DNA of 64,000 nt from JAJDBU01 sp046756925 (GTDB taxonomy: Bacteria; Nitrospirota; Nitrospiria; SBBL01; JAADHI01). Numbering within the stretch: position 1 is the first letter of the stretch; every line of letters starts with the position of its first letter. The stretch is from positions 1-64,000 of the forward strand of contig JBHHXH010000002.1 of NCBI GenBank assembly GCA_046756925.1. Direction: 5' to 3'. Positions 1 through 8,679 of this stretch are shown here, piece by piece. The notes below the pieces were generated by a model. The model had not been told where the DNA came from. It worked only from the letters and a program-made list of their open reading frames with translations, and made no database searches. The translations under genes were made by a program, and so were the position numbers.

Positions 1-1
1 A

Positions 2-55
2 TTCCGAAAACATATCTCGCAATGGGAGCTGGAACGGTATTTCGAGATTATTTAA
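2..55 (+). CDS. C-terminal tail of a probable glutamine-synthetase-family protein (partial)
   Basis: Frame 2 is open from the window edge and ends at TAA 53-55, two bases before the ATG of the next gene. The 17 visible residues read FRKHISQWELERYFEII. A Trp-Glu-x-x-x-Tyr followed by a short hydrophobic end is the kind of C-terminus seen in GlnA, PuuA and IpuC-type glutamine synthetases. The call rests on this short tail and on the neighbours (aldehyde dehydrogenase, iron alcohol dehydrogenase, glutamine amidotransferase), which commonly accompany a gamma-glutamyl-amide synthetase. Upstream sequence is needed to confirm it. Confidence 0.5.
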   Translation, partial: FRKHISQWELERYFEII

Positions 56-57
56 CA

Positions 58-1524
58 ATGGATAAAAAGATCGCGGATAAAAAGATCGCGGATAAAAAGA
101 TCGCGGATAAAAAGATCGCGGATAAAAGGATCGCGGATAAAAGGATCGCAATCGTCTCTCCTATTGATGGCCGCATGGTTGCAGAACGTGACCTTTCCAG
201 CGACCGGAAAATCAATCACACCCTAGAGGGGGCGGTCAGGGCACAAAAGGCTTGGAGGAAGACCCCTATCTCGGAGCGGGCCGCCTTTTGTCTTCAGGCC
301 ATTGACGTGATGGTGACGCATCGTGATGAGCTGGGCGAGGAACTCACATGGCAGATGGGCCGGCCGATCCAGGTTGCGCCCGCTGAGATACTCGGCTTAG
401 AAGCGCGTGGACGCTATATGATCGGTATCGCCGAACAGGAATTGGCCGATATCGGCCTCCCGGAGAAAGACGGATCGACGCGGTTTATTCGTCGTGAGCC
501 TTTGGGTGTTGTATGTACCATCGCACCCTGGAATTACCCTTATCTCACCGCCGTTAACTCGATCATCCCGGCACTGATGGCGGGAAACGCGGTCATCCTG
601 AAACATTCGGCCCAGACCCTGTTATGTGCGGAACGCTTCCAACAGGCATTCGATGAAGCCGGGTTGCCTGAGGGGGTTTTTCAATACCTGCACCTCGACC
701 ATAAGACAACGGCACAGCTGATCAGGCACCCTGATATCGCTTTCGTCTCCTTCACCGGTTCGGTCGCCGGCGGCGGCATCATCGAACAATGCGCCGCCGG
801 TCTATTCAAGGGGCTTGCCCTGGAACTCGGCGGCAAAGATCCCGCCTATGTAAGAGAGGACGCCTTACTCGCGCATGCGGTCAGCAAGCTTGTGGAGGGG
901 GCCTATTTCAATTCCGGCCAATCGTGCTGCGGTATCGAGCGCATCTACGTGCACCAAAATATCTATAGCGATTTTGTAGAAGCTTATGTCGCCACGGTCA
1001 AGCAGTACCGTCTGGGAAACCCGCTCGACCCGCTGACGACACTGGGGCCGATGGTCAGCGGGCAAGCGGCCGACAGCGTGCGGACACAGATCGCACAGGC
1101 AAGCGCCGCAGGCGCCACACCCTGTATCGATGCGTCGTGTTTCAAGACCGACCGGGAAGGTTCGCCCTATTTGGCCCCGCAGGTATTGATCGATGTCGAT
1201 CATTCCATGACGGTTATGCAGGAAGAGAGTTTTGGACCAGTGGTCGGCATTATGAAGGTCGGTGACGATCAAGAAGCCCTTGATCTGATGAACGACTCAC
1301 CCTTTGGACTGACCGCATCCATCTGGACAAGGGATGAAAACCGTGCGACAGCGCTCGGCGACCGGCTTCAGACCGGAACGGTCTTTATGAACCGATGTGA
1401 CTATCTCGACCCTGCACTTGCCTGGGGTGGCGTGAAGCAGTCCGGCCGGGGCTGTGCGCTTTCGATACTCGGCTACCAGCAACTCACTCGCCCCAAATCC
1501 TTTCACTTACGTTCAGTACGGTAG
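58..1524 (+). CDS. NAD(P)-dependent aldehyde dehydrogenase
   Basis: An ALDH-superfamily enzyme of 488 residues that oxidises an aldehyde to the carboxylate. Visible motifs are APWNYP (catalytic Asn about 159), ILKHS (cofactor-binding Lys about 182), FTGS, LELGGK (general base Glu about 256), GQSCC (nucleophile Cys about 290) and ESFGPVVG near the C-terminus. The start is put at ATG 58, just after the stop of the upstream gene. An in-frame ATG at 22 would overlap that gene's tail. The first 30 codons are six 5-residue repeats; recognisable homology begins at AIVSPIDG. The next gene starts 20 bp downstream, and the operon context suggests a gamma-glutamyl-amino-aldehyde or similar substrate, which is inference. 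Succinate-semialdehyde-type dehydrogenase is an alternative reading. Confidence 0.9.
   Translation: MDKKIADKKIADKKIADKKIADKRIADKRIAIVSPIDGRMVAERDLSSDRKINHTLEGAVRAQKAWRKTPISERAAFCLQAIDVMVTHRDELGEELTWQMGRPIQVAPAEILGLEARGRYMIGIAEQELADIGLPEKDGSTRFIRREPLGVVCTIAPWNYPYLTAVNSIIPALMAGNAVILKHSAQTLLCAERFQQAFDEAGLPEGVFQYLHLDHKTTAQLIRHPDIAFVSFTGSVAGGGIIEQCAAGLFKGLALELGGKDPAYVREDALLAHAVSKLVEGAYFNSGQSCCGIERIYVHQNIYSDFVEAYVATVKQYRLGNPLDPLTTLGPMVSGQAADSVRTQIAQASAAGATPCIDASCFKTDREGSPYLAPQVLIDVDHSMTVMQEESFGPVVGIMKVGDDQEALDLMNDSPFGLTASIWTRDENRATALGDRLQTGTVFMNRCDYLDPALAWGGVKQSGRGCALSILGYQQLTRPKSFHLRSVR
61..150 (+). repeat. Six tandem copies of a 15-bp repeat in the aldehyde dehydrogenase N-terminus
   Basis: Four perfect copies of GATAAAAAGATCGCG (61-120) are followed by two copies carrying an A-to-G change (121-150; the last also ends in A). 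The unit is a multiple of three, so it encodes (DKKIA)x4 then (DKRIA)x2 right after the start Met. Copy number can change without shifting the frame. The repeat lies before the conserved aldehyde dehydrogenase fold, so it adds a charged N-terminal tail. Confidence 0.95.
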
Positions 1525-1543
1525 GGAGAAAGACGGCAGAGAA

Positions 1544-2725
1544 ATGGCGAACAGCAAAATAGAAACCTTACAGGGAGATTGGCACTTTCCCACCACTATA
1601 CACTTTGGTGTCGGGCGTATAGGTGAATTGCCTCATGTCTGTAAACGACTGAAGATTCGGCACCCATTATTGGTCACCGATGCAGGGCTCGTTCAGCAAG
1701 ATTTTATGACAGAGATTCTCAAAGTAAATGAGACCGCAGGTCTCGTGACCGAGATATTCTCGGAGGTCAAACCGAACCCGACCGGCGCCAATATTGAGGC
1801 GGGGGTGGCGGACTACCAACAGGGAGGATGTGATGGCGTCATCGCCATCGGTGGGGGCAGCAGCCTCGATGCCGGTAAGGCGATGGCCTTAATGATCGGC
1901 CAAGAAAGGTCCATCTGGGATTTTGAAGATAAGGGAGAAAATTGGCGGCGCGTAAATCCCGCCGGTATTGCCTCCTGCATTGCAATCCCAACCACCGCCG
2001 GGACCGGATCGGAGGTGGGGCGTGCCTCGGTGATCGTCGATACCGCTTGTCAGTGTAAAAGGGTCATCTTTCACCCGAAGATGTTGCCCAACGTGGTCAT
2101 CGCCGATCCTGCCCTGACGGTGGGTCTGCCCGCCCATATCACCGCCGCAACCGGTTTGGACGCCTTTGTGCACAACCTGGAGGCCTACTGTGCCCTTGGC
2201 TACCACCCGATGGCCGAGGGCGTCGCTCTAGAGGGGATGCGCTTGATCAAGCTTTGGTTGCCGGTGGCGTTTGAACAACCCGAACACCTGGGCGCACGCA
2301 GCCATATGCTGGCCGCCGCTTCCATGGGCGCGGTCGCCTTCCAAAAAGGCCTCGGGGCTGTCCATGCGCTCGCCCATCCCCTCGGCGCGCGCTTTGATTT
2401 GCATCACGGCCTACTCAACGCCATACTCCTTCCTTACGTCCTACGCCGTAATTGCTCGGCGATTGAACAAAGACTCATGCAGTTGGGGCTTTATTTGGGC
2501 CTGAAAAATCCGTCTTTCGACGCCGTTTTTACTTGGATCTTGGCGCTGAGAAGGAGGTTGCAGATCCCCGAAACACTTCAAGAGATCGGCATCTCCTCCG
2601 ATCAGAAAGAATGCATCGGCCAGTTGGCGTATAAAGATCCTTCCGCCGCAGGAAATCCGATCCCATTCAGTGCGCAAGATTACACGGCGATTTTTGATGA
2701 TGCGGTGCATGGAAATCTGTCATGA
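1544..2725 (+). CDS. Iron-containing (group III) alcohol dehydrogenase
   Basis: A 393-residue Fe-ADH family protein that interconverts an alcohol and an aldehyde with NAD(P). GGGSSLDAGKA (about 103-113) is the nucleotide-binding segment. The metal site reads as Asp206 and His210 (GLDAFVH), then His274 and His288 in the GxxHxxxHxxG...HG signature (VHALAHPLG, LHHG). The frame is open further upstream, but ATG 1544 lies after the aldehyde dehydrogenase stop, follows an AGGGAG at 1523, and gives the normal family length. The 3' end overlaps the amidotransferase gene by four bases (ATGA), so translational coupling is likely. Together with the upstream dehydrogenase it could take an amino-alcohol through aldehyde to acid. 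Confidence 0.9.
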   Translation: MANSKIETLQGDWHFPTTIHFGVGRIGELPHVCKRLKIRHPLLVTDAGLVQQDFMTEILKVNETAGLVTEIFSEVKPNPTGANIEAGVADYQQGGCDGVIAIGGGSSLDAGKAMALMIGQERSIWDFEDKGENWRRVNPAGIASCIAIPTTAGTGSEVGRASVIVDTACQCKRVIFHPKMLPNVVIADPALTVGLPAHITAATGLDAFVHNLEAYCALGYHPMAEGVALEGMRLIKLWLPVAFEQPEHLGARSHMLAAASMGAVAFQKGLGAVHALAHPLGARFDLHHGLLNAILLPYVLRRNCSAIEQRLMQLGLYLGLKNPSFDAVFTWILALRRRLQIPETLQEIGISSDQKECIGQLAYKDPSAAGNPIPFSAQDYTAIFDDAVHGNLS

Positions 2726-3426
2726 ACATAGGCATTCTTGAGGCGGATCACCTTTCCGAAGGCGTTCGGGAGCGGTTTGGCACTTACAGTGAAATGTTCC
2801 AAAGGTTGCTGCGGAGCGTGTACAATCAGTTCGTATTTCAGACCTACCCCGTCATCGACTGCGAATATCCAGACAGCTTGGACAGCTGTGATGCTTACCT
2901 AATCACCGGCAGCAAGGCCAGCGCCTATGAAGACCTGCTCTGGATCAAAGGGCTCCAGGACTATGTGATCACCCTAGATGCGCATAAAAAAAAACTTATC
3001 GGGATCTGTTTTGGACACCAGATCATCGCACAGGCCTTGGGTGGGAAGGTGCAGAAGAGCGGAAAGGGATGGGGAGTCGGTGCGGCATCCGTCTCGGTTT
3101 TTAAGCATGAACCTTGGATAGACACGCCAGACGATCACTTTCAACTATTGGTCAGCCATCAAGACCAAGTGATTCAATTACCCCCAAAAGCTGAGCGCAT
3201 TGCCGGCAATGATTTCTGTCCCAACGCAAGCTATCAGATCGGAGAACATATTTTGACGTTTCAGGGACATCCGGAATTCAGCCCTGATTACCTGAAATAC
3301 CTGATTGAGGGTCGACGAGAATCTATCGGGACCCCTCAAGCAGAGAAAGCGCTGGATTCCTTGCAACAGAAGACCGATCACCTGCGGATCGCACGTTGGA
3401 TCGTGGCTTTTCTCAAACAGTCATGA
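2722..3426 (+). CDS. Class I glutamine amidotransferase-like hydrolase (GMP-synthase-type / PuuD-like)
   Basis: A 234-residue single-domain class I glutaminase fold. The nucleophile elbow is GICFGHQ (Cys96), and His183 and Glu185 in FQGHPEF complete the triad. No synthetase domain follows, so it is not GuaA. Freestanding members next to a glutamine-synthetase-like gene and dehydrogenases often hydrolyse gamma-glutamyl amides (PuuD, IpuF families). That role is inferred from context here; the fold and triad are direct readings. The start codon overlaps the upstream stop (ATGA). A short hairpin (GTGGGAC TTTT GTCCCGC) follows the stop without a T-run. Confidence 0.85.
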   Translation: MNIGILEADHLSEGVRERFGTYSEMFQRLLRSVYNQFVFQTYPVIDCEYPDSLDSCDAYLITGSKASAYEDLLWIKGLQDYVITLDAHKKKLIGICFGHQIIAQALGGKVQKSGKGWGVGAASVSVFKHEPWIDTPDDHFQLLVSHQDQVIQLPPKAERIAGNDFCPNASYQIGEHILTFQGHPEFSPDYLKYLIEGRRESIGTPQAEKALDSLQQKTDHLRIARWIVAFLKQS

Positions 3427-3751
3427 GTGGGACTTTTGTCCCGCTGAACCGGTATTGCGTTAGAAATCATTGAAGCTCCCCCCAGCAAGCTGGAGGAAAT
3501 GCGCTGGCTGTGCATTTTCAAGTGTTTCTCGGACAGGCCTCCTCGAAGCGTAATCGCTTGGCCGCCTGAGATATTCAAATATCCATTGGCATTCGCTTTT
3601 GACTAAAACCTTTATTTTAGAATCCTCCAAATTCGTACAACCTTTCAATCGGAAAGAAATGTTTGTATGATCTTCATATGTTAGCCTTCTGATCACGGAT
3701 GCGCATGATGTTTGACTTGAGAGGCATTGTGAGGCGATCGGACGACAGGCC
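3427..3751. other. Intergenic region without a recognisable gene
   Basis: No ORF here has a credible start or family resemblance. A small hairpin at about 3427-3444 lacks a T-tract. A TTGACT at 3599 and TAGAAT at 3618 are only 13 bp apart, so no promoter is called. The sequence is A/T-richer than the flanking genes. Confidence 0.5.
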
Positions 3752-4525
3752 ATGACCAAGGACAAAGGCGCGATTTATATCGGTACTTCGGGTTGGTGCT
3801 ACAATCATTGGAAAGGCCCTTTTTATCCTCAAAACCTGCCGAACCATCAAAAACTGCCTTATTATTGCCGGCATTTCCACACGGTAGAGGTCAACAATGC
3901 GTTCTACCGACTGCCGGAAAAACAGACCTTAAGACGCTGGCGCGAGGCGGCCCCCCCGGGTTTTGTCTATACGGCGAAAGCCAGCCGCACCATCACTCAT
4001 ATGAAGAAACTCAAAGATTCTAAAGGGCATGTCCGTTTGTTTTTGGACCGTATCGGACTATTGGAAGAGAAACTGGGCCCCATCCTGTTTCAACTGCCCC
4101 CCCGCTGGCATTTCAATGCGGAGCGCTTGGAGGCGTTTCTGGGGGTATTGGATGGCTCCTTTCATTATGTCTTCGAATTTCGCGATCCGAGTTGGTTGAA
4201 TGAGGACACGTATGCGTTGCTTTCACGTGACAATGCAGCGTTCTGTATCTATGACTTAAACGGCTTTCTTTCGCCTAAAAAAATCATCGCAGATTTCATT
4301 TATGTGCGTTTGCACGGTCCGGAGACCGCGTATCAAGGCTGTTACGATGAACCGGCTTTGTCCGGCTGGGTCGGCGATTTCTCCACATGGGCATCGGAGG
4401 GTAAGACCGTTTATTGTTACTTTGACAATGACGAAGCGGCATACGCGGCAAAGAACGCCGCCCGACTTCAGCGTATGTTGATTGAGAACAAGGAACGCCT
4501 TGGGGCAGGGTTCCCCGAGGCATAG
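3752..4525 (+). CDS. DUF72 (YecE-like) family protein
   Basis: A 257-residue protein that opens with the typical DUF72 block: a beta-strand IYIGTSGW, then YNHWKGPFYP, EVNNAFYRLP, FEFRDPSW and a late RLHG segment. The family has a TIM-barrel-like fold and no settled biochemical role; some members occur near Fe-S or DNA-repair genes. The ATG at 3752 is used because homology begins eight residues later. The stop lies only 7 bp before the start of the solute-binding lipoprotein gene, so it probably shares a transcript with the sugar transporter. No function should be assumed from that. Confidence 0.85.
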   Translation: MTKDKGAIYIGTSGWCYNHWKGPFYPQNLPNHQKLPYYCRHFHTVEVNNAFYRLPEKQTLRRWREAAPPGFVYTAKASRTITHMKKLKDSKGHVRLFLDRIGLLEEKLGPILFQLPPRWHFNAERLEAFLGVLDGSFHYVFEFRDPSWLNEDTYALLSRDNAAFCIYDLNGFLSPKKIIADFIYVRLHGPETAYQGCYDEPALSGWVGDFSTWASEGKTVYCYFDNDEAAYAAKNAARLQRMLIENKERLGAGFPEA

Positions 4526-4532
4526 GGAGATA

Positions 4533-5804
4533 ATGGTTCTCTTTAAAACAGAACGCGGAAAACATCAACGCACTTTGCGGCTTGGGGCTGCGGCGCTTAT
4601 ATTTGTCGTCTTGGCCGGTTGCGAACCGGCCCTTGAAGGAGGTATGCCCGTCTTGCGCTGGTATGTCTTTCATGAGCCTTCCGGTGCTTTTGAGGAGGCC
4701 GCCGGGCGCTGTTCGGAATCATCCGGAGGAGACTTTCGCATTGCCTTGACACCACTACCCGCGGACGCCGATCAGCAACGCGAGCAACTGGTCCGGCGGC
4801 TGGCCGCCGAAGACGGCGACATCGACCTCATCGGGATGGATGTCATCTGGACCGCGGAATTCGCCAAGGCGGGTTGGATTCTACCCTGGGAGGGCGCATT
4901 CGCGAAAGCGGCTCAAGCGGGACGCCTGGCCGCCGCGGTCAAAAGCGCGACCTTTCAAAACCGGTTGTGGGCCACACCCTTCACCACGAACACCCAACTC
5001 TTGTGGTACCGGACGGACCGCGTCAAAACACCACCCAAAACCTGGGACGCGCTGTTGAACCTGGCGGAATCTTGGGGGGAAGGGGCCATCCAGGCCCAGG
5101 GCGAACGTTACGAAGGATTGACGGTTTTTTTTACGACTCTACTGGCCTCTGCCGGGGGCGCCGTGCTGGACGAAAGTGGTGAACAGGTATCTTTAATGGA
5201 TAAGCCGACACGGCAAAGTTTGGCGATCATGAAACGGCTGGCGACGTTTCCGGCCGCGGATCCCACTTTGGCGGCGAAGCGCGAAGATCAGGGTCGTCTG
5301 GCTTTTGAGAGCGGGTTTCCCACCTTCATGATCAACTATACCTATGTCTGGCCCAGCGCCCAGGCCAATGCCCCCGAAGTCGCGGCCCGCATGGCCTGGG
5401 CCCGTTGGCCCGCGGTGGTCGAAAATCGGCCCAGCCGCGTGACGATCGGCGGCATCAATTTGGGAATTGGAGCCTACTCGCGCCATCCCGAACTGGCCTT
5501 TCGCGCCGCCCTTTGTATCGCCGCCGCAGACAATCAGCGTCTTGCCGCCAAGCGAGGCGGTTTGCCGCCAACCATTGCGGCGCTTTACGATGAATCGGAG
5601 GTCCGGGCGACCTTCCCCTTCGCCGATGTACTCCGCGATACGCTCGAAGACGCGGTGCAACGCGCCCAGACGCCGGTGTACAATGACATCTCGCTCGCCA
5701 TCGGGCGCACCCTGCATCCGATGAAGCGGATCGATCCCCAGCGGGATGTGAAACGTCTGCGAAAGGCCGTTGAGCGGGCCTTAAAGTCGGAGGGCCTGCT
5801 ATGA
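4533..5804 (+). CDS. Sugar ABC transporter substrate-binding lipoprotein
   Basis: A 423-residue family 1 extracellular solute-binding protein, the ligand receptor of the importer encoded downstream. The signal peptide has a basic n-region, a hydrophobic core and a lipobox ending LAGC (Cys30), so it should be lipidated and face the periplasm. The ATG at 4533 is chosen because AGGGAGA (4524-4530) precedes it and the signal peptide starts there; the open frame extends back into the DUF72 gene. The overall pattern (WTAEFAKAGW, ATPFTTNTQLLWYR, GGINLGIGAYSRHPE) recalls trehalose/maltose-type receptors such as ThuE and LpqY, but the substrate is not determined. It overlaps the first permease by ATGA. 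Confidence 0.88.
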   Translation: MVLFKTERGKHQRTLRLGAAALIFVVLAGCEPALEGGMPVLRWYVFHEPSGAFEEAAGRCSESSGGDFRIALTPLPADADQQREQLVRRLAAEDGDIDLIGMDVIWTAEFAKAGWILPWEGAFAKAAQAGRLAAAVKSATFQNRLWATPFTTNTQLLWYRTDRVKTPPKTWDALLNLAESWGEGAIQAQGERYEGLTVFFTTLLASAGGAVLDESGEQVSLMDKPTRQSLAIMKRLATFPAADPTLAAKREDQGRLAFESGFPTFMINYTYVWPSAQANAPEVAARMAWARWPAVVENRPSRVTIGGINLGIGAYSRHPELAFRAALCIAAADNQRLAAKRGGLPPTIAALYDESEVRATFPFADVLRDTLEDAVQRAQTPVYNDISLAIGRTLHPMKRIDPQRDVKRLRKAVERALKSEGLL

Positions 5805-6676
5805 ATCGAATACGTTCGGAGTACAAGTTGGGCTGGCTCATGTGCGCGCCCGCGATTTTGGTGATGCTCGTTGTCTGCGCTTATCCCATCCTGTATGCCT
5901 TTTGGCTGTCCTTGTTCCGTTACGACCTGCGCTTTCCGGAAGACCGTGTATTTGTGGGGCACGCCAACTATGTCAGTGTGCTTACGTCCGAAGTCTGGTG
6001 GCAGTCGCTGGCCAATACATTGGTTCTCACGCTGACCTCGGTATCGGTCGAATTGGTGCTCGGATTTGCCCTGGCCCTCTTGATGCATCGTGCCCTCGTG
6101 GGCCGACGCACGGTGCGCGCGGCGATCCTGATTCCTTACGGCATTATCACGGTCGTGGCGGCGTTGGCCTGGAAATTCGCATTCGATCCCACGACCGGTT
6201 TTGTCAACGCTCTGCTGGGGGTGGATCAAGCTTGGTTCACCGAGCGTGGGCCGGCTTTCTTTGTCGTTATCTTGACCGAGATTTGGAAAACCACGCCGTT
6301 TATGGCCTTGTTGTTGCTGGCGGGCTTGACCCTGGTTCCGAATGAGCTTTTGCGCACGGCGCGAGTGGACGGGGCTTCGGCAGTGCAGCGATTCTTCAAG
6401 ATGACCCTTCCGTTGATGAAACCCGCAATTCTGGTGGCCTTGCTGTTTCGGTCGCTGGACGCCTTTCGTATTTTTGATACGGTCTTCGTGCAAACCCGTG
6501 GGGCGCAGGACACCGAATCCGTGTCCCTTATCGGATACAATACCCTGATCACACGCTTGAATCTGGGGCTCGGCTCGGCCGTGTCGGTGTTAATCTTTCT
6601 TTGCGTCGTTGTTATCGCCCTCCTGTTTGTGAAGGGTTTCGGCGCCACACTCGACCGGAAGGCGGGAGGCCTCTAA
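5801..6676 (+). CDS. Sugar ABC transporter permease, MalF-type
   Basis: A 291-residue inner-membrane permease with about six hydrophobic segments, the first at residues 12-38. The cytoplasmic EAA loop, which docks on the ATPase, is visible as LLRTARVDGASAVQRFFK (about 183-200) followed by TLPLMKP. It starts on the ATGA that ends the receptor gene, and its TAA overlaps the ATG of the second permease. It pairs with that protein to form the channel. Length and order (receptor, MalF-type, MalG-type, ATPase) match carbohydrate uptake type 1 systems. Confidence 0.9.
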   Translation: MNRIRSEYKLGWLMCAPAILVMLVVCAYPILYAFWLSLFRYDLRFPEDRVFVGHANYVSVLTSEVWWQSLANTLVLTLTSVSVELVLGFALALLMHRALVGRRTVRAAILIPYGIITVVAALAWKFAFDPTTGFVNALLGVDQAWFTERGPAFFVVILTEIWKTTPFMALLLLAGLTLVPNELLRTARVDGASAVQRFFKMTLPLMKPAILVALLFRSLDAFRIFDTVFVQTRGAQDTESVSLIGYNTLITRLNLGLGSAVSVLIFLCVVVIALLFVKGFGATLDRKAGGL

Positions 6677-7509
6677 TGCAAAACCGGAGATTCAGCGAGC
6701 CTCTATTTTTGGGTTTCGGTACGGTGATTGCGATTTTCTATGCCCTGATTCCCGTGGCCTGGGTCGTCTCGCTTTCATTAAAGCCCGCCGCCGATCTCAA
6801 CGATCGCCGTTTTTTTCCACAAAGGGTTGGCTGGGAACATTATAAGGCCGTCTTCCAGGATATCCAATTCCCCGCCGCGTTGTGGAACTCGCTCGGCATT
6901 GCCTCACTCTCCACCTTGTCGGCAGTGGTCTTGGCGATGTTTGCCGCTTACGCCGTGGTGCATCTGTCTTTTCCGGGGCGGCGGTGGGTGTTAATCGCGG
7001 CCTTGTCGATCGCCATGTTTCCCCCCATTGCTGTGATGGGTCCGCTTTTTAACCTGTGGCGGACCCTCGGGTTGTTCGATACCTGGCTGGGTTTGATCTT
7101 GCCCTACATGACCTTTACGTTGCCCTTGGCCCTCTGGACCCTGACCGCCTTTTTTCGCGAGATACCCTGGGACTTGGAGAAGGCTGCCCGTGTGGACGGC
7201 GCGACACCTTTTCAGGCCTTTCGCCATGTGACCGTCCCACTGGCGGTCCCTGGCGTTTTCACGACCGCGATCTTGGTCTTCATCTTTGCCTGGAATGACT
7301 TTTTGTTCGCGACCTCACTGACCTCCACCAACAAGGCGCGCACCGTGCCCGCCGCCATCGCTTTTTTTACCGGCAGTTCCCGTTTCGAGTTGCCCACGGG
7401 CGCCATCGCCGCGGCCTCGGTCCTGGTCACCGTGCCGATTATTGTCGTGGTGTTGGTTTTTCAGCGACGCATCGTCAGCGGTCTGACATCGGGCGCCGTG
7501 AAAGGATAG
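6676..7509 (+). CDS. Sugar ABC transporter permease, MalG-type
   Basis: A 277-residue second permease with about six membrane segments. Its EAA loop reads LEKAARVDGATPFQAFRHV before TVPLAVPG. The ATG at 6676 shares its A with the stop of the preceding gene (TAATG). An earlier in-frame start at 6601 would run 75 bp into that gene and add a non-homologous stretch. The C-terminus ends in the short hydrophilic tail usual for MalG-like subunits. The ATPase gene follows after 3 bp. Confidence 0.9.
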   Translation: MQNRRFSEPLFLGFGTVIAIFYALIPVAWVVSLSLKPAADLNDRRFFPQRVGWEHYKAVFQDIQFPAALWNSLGIASLSTLSAVVLAMFAAYAVVHLSFPGRRWVLIAALSIAMFPPIAVMGPLFNLWRTLGLFDTWLGLILPYMTFTLPLALWTLTAFFREIPWDLEKAARVDGATPFQAFRHVTVPLAVPGVFTTAILVFIFAWNDFLFATSLTSTNKARTVPAAIAFFTGSSRFELPTGAIAAASVLVTVPIIVVVLVFQRRIVSGLTSGAVKG

Positions 7510-7512
7510 GGC

Positions 7513-8679
7513 ATGGCCGAAATTATATTGGATCAAGTCGGCAAACGTTTTCCCGACGGCGTCGAGGCGATAAAGAAAGTCAGTTTCACCATCCGGGACG
7601 GAGAGTTTTTGATCCTGCTGGGACCCTCGGGTTGCGGCAAGTCCACACTGCTCAATATGATTGTGGGGTTGGAAGCCGTCACCGAAGGGGAAATACGGAT
7701 GGACGGCAAGGTCATCAACGACATCGATCCCAAGGACCGCAACATGGCGATGGTCTTTCAGAACTATGCGCTTTATCCCCACATGACGGTACGGGAAAAC
7801 ATGTCCTTTCCCCTTAAAATGGCCAAGGCTCCAAGGAAGGAAATTTACGAACGGGTCGTGCAGACGGCTGAAATATTGGGGCTGGGCGAGATGCTGGACC
7901 GCAAGCCGAGCCATCTTTCCGGTGGGCAACGTCAGCGCGTGGCCATGGGCCGCGCCATAGTCCGGCGGCCTTCGGTTTTTCTGCTCGACGAACCCCTTTC
8001 GAACCTGGACGCCCAGTTGCGGGAGCAAATGCGTGCAGAAATCGCGCGCATCCAGCGCCGCCTCGGCGTGACCACCGTGTATGTGACCCACGATCAGACC
8101 GAAGCCATGACGCTGGGGGACCGGGTCGTCGTGCTGTATCGAGGCGAGGCCCAGCAAATCGGCACGCCTCGGGCGTTGTATGAGCAGCCTCGCAATCTGT
8201 TTGTCGCCGCATTCATCGGCGCTCCCGCGATGAATTTCCTCCCCGCCAAGCTTGATGGACACCGCCTCAAACTGCCGATCGGAGAGATTGCATGGCCGCT
8301 TGAGCAAGCAGAACAGCTTGCCGAAGGCACAAAATTATTGACGGCCGGAATTCGTCCCGAAGATTTTAAAGAGGTCGCGATTGCGCCGGCTTACTTGCAG
8401 GTGCTTCACTTTCAAGTGATGATTGATATTGTCGAATGGTTGGGCGCAGAACGTTATGTCCACTTTGAGGTGAAGGGAGAGACGTCGTCCCCTCGCCCCG
8501 GCGGTTTTGAGCACTTTCGTTTTAAAACAGGGATCCGCGGCAATATTCGCATGGTGGCAAGGCTGGGTACAAACAGCCCGGCCGCCGAAGGAGAGAAACT
8601 TCGACTCTGCTTGGATATAAGCAAGGTACTTTTTTTCGATTCGGAGACGGGGGAGCGTCTTTCCATGCCCCGCAGATGA
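7513..8679 (+). CDS. Sugar ABC transporter ATP-binding protein, MalK/UgpC-type
   Basis: A 388-residue ATPase that powers the importer encoded just upstream. Visible elements are Walker A GPSGCGKST (37-45), Q-loop Gln83, signature LSGGQ (135-139), Walker B VFLLDEP (155-161), D-loop SNLD and H-loop His193. The C-terminal third is a TOBE-type regulatory domain, as in MalK and UgpC, which are shared among carbohydrate importers. It is the last gene of the transporter operon; no clear terminator follows. Confidence 0.93.
   Translation: MAEIILDQVGKRFPDGVEAIKKVSFTIRDGEFLILLGPSGCGKSTLLNMIVGLEAVTEGEIRMDGKVINDIDPKDRNMAMVFQNYALYPHMTVRENMSFPLKMAKAPRKEIYERVVQTAEILGLGEMLDRKPSHLSGGQRQRVAMGRAIVRRPSVFLLDEPLSNLDAQLREQMRAEIARIQRRLGVTTVYVTHDQTEAMTLGDRVVVLYRGEAQQIGTPRALYEQPRNLFVAAFIGAPAMNFLPAKLDGHRLKLPIGEIAWPLEQAEQLAEGTKLLTAGIRPEDFKEVAIAPAYLQVLHFQVMIDIVEWLGAERYVHFEVKGETSSPRPGGFEHFRFKTGIRGNIRMVARLGTNSPAAEGEKLRLCLDISKVLFFDSETGERLSMPRR

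Noticed and set aside
3599..3623. TTGACT and TAGAAT as a promoter for the DUF72 gene
   Set aside because: Only 13 bp separate the two elements, too short for a sigma-70 promoter.
3460..3765. 101-residue minus-strand ORF in the intergenic region
   Set aside because: No ribosome site or family features, Cys/Ser-rich composition, and it overlaps the DUF72 start region.
5585..6493. 302-residue minus-strand ORF
   Set aside because: Antisense to the solute-binding protein and permease genes. Rich in Gln, Arg and His as expected for a shadow frame, with no signal or motif.
7315..8307. 330-residue minus-strand ORF
   Set aside because: It lies antisense over the MalG and MalK-type genes, whose motifs are unmistakable. 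Its composition is what the mirror frame of those genes produces, and it has no recognisable domain.
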